This document shows, one piece after another, positions 41,571-43,363 of a stretch of DNA of 43,363 nt. Location: the NCBI GenBank assembly GCA_021773035.1, contig JAJFKU010000007.1:1-43363 (forward strand), written 5' to 3'. Positions within the stretch are counted from its first letter, which is position 1. Every line of letters starts with the position of its first letter. Below the pieces are notes generated by a model. It made no database searches. It was not told the DNA's origin and saw only the letters and a program-made list of their open reading frames with translations. Origin of the DNA: Woeseiaceae bacterium. GTDB lineage: Bacteria; Pseudomonadota; Gammaproteobacteria; Steroidobacterales; Woeseiaceae. A program made the position numbers and the translations under genes.

Positions 41571-43145
41571 TTGAACGATGTAATCCGGCAACTAAGCGGC
41601 GCTGCACGGCAGGCCGCGCGGGCGAAAAACTGGCTGCAGGTAAAAAGTTGTGCCCGGGAAATTCTGAATCGTAGTCGCGACAATGCCGAGGGCCACTTCC
41701 TGCTCGGACTTGCGGAGAAGGGCGCCAGCCGTGTCGATCCTGCCGTCAAGTCGTTCGAACGTGCGATCAGGGCGGACGATGCCCGCTACGACGCGGCGAT
41801 CGAATTGGCCGGCCTGCGGTTACGTTCGTCGCGGCACGGCGATGCCTGTGATTTGTTGCAGCGTTACGAATCCCGGCTGGAAAACAGCCCGCTTTACCTG
41901 GACATGGCGGGGATGATCTATACCAACGCGGGCCTGCCGGAAAAGGCGTGGCCCTTGTTTCGTAAAGCCAACGATTTGCAGCCGGGTGTTAGCAAACTGC
42001 AGGAGAACCTCGCTGCCTGTAGCGTGTTCATCGGCAAAATCGACGAAGCACAGGATATCTACCGGCGGTTGCTTGAGAAGCAGCCAAATCATCAGCGTAA
42101 TCACTATGAGTTGTCGCGCCTGGCGCGGGCAGCGAATAGCGACCATGTCGATGCGATGATCGCGATGCTCGAGTCGACGAACTTGCCGGAAGAACAGAAT
42201 ATCTACGCTTACTACGCCATCGGTAAGGAGCTTGAGGATCTGCAGCGATGGGGCGAGGCGTTCGAGTACTTCAAAAAAGGTGGCGACGCGGCGGCGTCAG
42301 TTGCGGATTACAAGGTGCAGGCCGACGTCGATCTTATCGACAAGATGATCGCGGTTTGCGATGCAGACTGGCTGGATGACAAGGCTGCCGATGAGACGTC
42401 TGTCGCCGGCGAGAAAACACCGGTCTTTGTAGTTGGACTGCCGCGCACGGGAACGACGTTGACCGAACGCATACTCACGAGTCACTCCCGGGTCGAGAGT
42501 GTCGGCGAGTCCTTTTTCATGCAAATCGTGATCAAGCGGGAGAGCCGCGTGTTGACAGCAGACGGTATGAGTCCGGCTATTGTCGACGCTTTCGCACACA
42601 AGGACATCCGCCGTCTTGCCTCGGGCTACCTGCAGGCCGTGGGCTATAAGTTCGGAGATAAACCATTGTTTATCGAAAAGTTTCCGGAGAACTTCCTATA
42701 CCTCGGGTTCATCGCGAAAGCGTTTCCCGACGCACATATCGTTCACCTGAAGCGCAACCCGATGGACACCTGTTTCGCAATGTACAAGCAGTCATTTTTT
42801 CGTTACGCCTACACGCTCGACGATCTTGGTGCGTATTACGTGGCTTATCATCGTCTATACCAGCATTGGCGCGACTTGCTCGGCGATCGAATGATAGAGC
42901 TTGACTACGAAGAGCTGGTCGGCAATCAGGAGCAGCAGACGCGTCAGCTGCTGGCTCGTCTCGGTCTGGATTTCGAGGACGGGTGCCTGCGGTTCGAGCA
43001 GAATCGTACAGCGAGCAACACGGCCAGTACCGTGCAGATTCGCGAGAAAATCCACGCACGATCCGTCCACCGGTGGAAGCGCTTCGAAGAGCAGTTGCAG
43101 CCGTTGCGAAAGACGCTGCAGGGCGCCGGTATCGAGATCGAATAG
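41571..43145 (+). CDS. TPR-repeat sulfotransferase, copy 2
   Basis: 524 aa with a TTG start. MNDVIRQLSGAARQAARAKNW aligns end to end with copy 1 (MNDYLLQVSAAGRDAVRRKDW), which fixes the start even though no ribosome site is present. The TTG lies four bases after the copy 1 stop, so translation probably re-initiates. It has the same layout: TPR repeats, VVGLPRTGTTLTERIL (PAPS loop), LKRNPMDTCFAMYKQ and REKIHARSVHRWKRFE. The copies differ throughout, so the duplication is old and both are probably functional, perhaps with different acceptors. An N-terminal signal peptide is lacking in both, so they act in the cytoplasm. Confidence 0.9.
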   Translation: MNDVIRQLSGAARQAARAKNWLQVKSCAREILNRSRDNAEGHFLLGLAEKGASRVDPAVKSFERAIRADDARYDAAIELAGLRLRSSRHGDACDLLQRYESRLENSPLYLDMAGMIYTNAGLPEKAWPLFRKANDLQPGVSKLQENLAACSVFIGKIDEAQDIYRRLLEKQPNHQRNHYELSRLARAANSDHVDAMIAMLESTNLPEEQNIYAYYAIGKELEDLQRWGEAFEYFKKGGDAAASVADYKVQADVDLIDKMIAVCDADWLDDKAADETSVAGEKTPVFVVGLPRTGTTLTERILTSHSRVESVGESFFMQIVIKRESRVLTADGMSPAIVDAFAHKDIRRLASGYLQAVGYKFGDKPLFIEKFPENFLYLGFIAKAFPDAHIVHLKRNPMDTCFAMYKQSFFRYAYTLDDLGAYYVAYHRLYQHWRDLLGDRMIELDYEELVGNQEQQTRQLLARLGLDFEDGCLRFEQNRTASNTASTVQIREKIHARSVHRWKRFEEQLQPLRKTLQGAGIEIE

Positions 43146-43363
43146 CCTAGGTGTAATAACTCAGACCCGACCTTACAGACGGTGTCGGAATTGATCGAAT
43201 TCGAACGGCGGGCTTCTTTGAGAGCTCCAAGGATCAATGTAACGCAGGCATTGGATTCTTGCACCGGTGTTTCGCCTTACAGCGCAACGAAGCTTGCTAA
43301 ACGAATTGATGTTCGGCGCGGGGTTGCGGTGGGAACGCCAATGACCTCTTCACGACCCACAGG
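43146..43363. other. Non-coding tail ending in the window-edge repeat
   Basis: 218 bp with no convincing gene. ACTCAGACCCGACC near 43160 follows the stop. From 43325 the sequence repeats 70-93 exactly over 24 bp. The last 15 bases are the reverse complement of 95-109. Confidence 0.65.

Overview
This is a 43.4-kb stretch of GC-rich, densely coding bacterial chromosome. Two SusC-like-sized TonB-dependent receptors, a DUF4826 protein, TPR-sulfotransferases, a DgcN/DgcA pair and an Lrp-controlled branched-chain keto-acid dehydrogenase operon point to a heterotrophic, probably marine gammaproteobacterium. A Woeseia-like lineage is a guess only. There are no rRNA or tRNA genes, phage genes, transposases or CRISPR arrays. 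Both ends of the window lie in the same repeated sequence, so the window looks like an assembly contig bounded by a dispersed repeat.

Layout. 1-268: repeats. 269-2122: a secreted TPR protein diverging from an AraC regulator. 2303-5969: TonB-dependent receptor 1, a poly-G hairpin and an AhpD-like protein. 6095-7932: an OsmC-like protein overlapping a flavin monooxygenase. 7956-10647 (minus): a small pilus-like module (Yip1-like membrane protein, degenerate pilin, shortened PilC, type IV pilin) with no ATPase. 10801-11373: a secreted protein of unknown function with a terminator. 11493-13747: acyl-CoA dehydrogenase plus aminoglycoside-phosphotransferase-like kinase. 13767-13931: a TonB C-terminal remnant. 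13912-14697 (minus): a family 25 glycosyltransferase. 14736-19290 (minus): a four-gene MacAB-like ABC export system whose adaptor seems to start at CTG. It diverges from a LytS/LytTR two-component pair (19485-21354), which is followed by a DUF5916 protein. 23637-25645 (minus): dgcN-dgcA for D-glutamate catabolism, diverging from a GlcD-type FAD oxidase (25725-27101). 27096-27404: an unusual concentric palindromic element. 27478-32015 (minus): leucine dehydrogenase plus E1 alpha, E1 beta and E2 of a branched-chain 2-oxo-acid dehydrogenase, diverging from an Lrp regulator. 32627-35905 (minus): a catabolic operon (plant-type asparaginase, BKACE/DUF849, hotdog thioesterase, TauD-like dioxygenase) of unknown substrate. 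36404-39328: TonB-dependent receptor 2. 39413-39811 (minus): DUF4826. 39983-43145: two tandem TPR-sulfotransferases.

Themes. Much of the window serves amino-acid and peptide scavenging: receptors, D-Glu, Leu/Ile/Val, isoaspartyl/asparagine and carnitine-like compounds. Each catabolic unit sits beside its own regulator or a divergent promoter. Translational coupling is common (GTGA, TAATG and ATGA overlaps), and starts other than ATG are frequent (TTG, GTG and one CTG).

The best candidate for something undescribed is the 309-bp element at 27096-27404. It has 16-bp terminal inverted repeats and two hairpins whose stems differ in sequence but stay self-complementary. Their 31-bp apical core is identical and inverted between the two. 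The whole element is symmetric about one centre near 27250.
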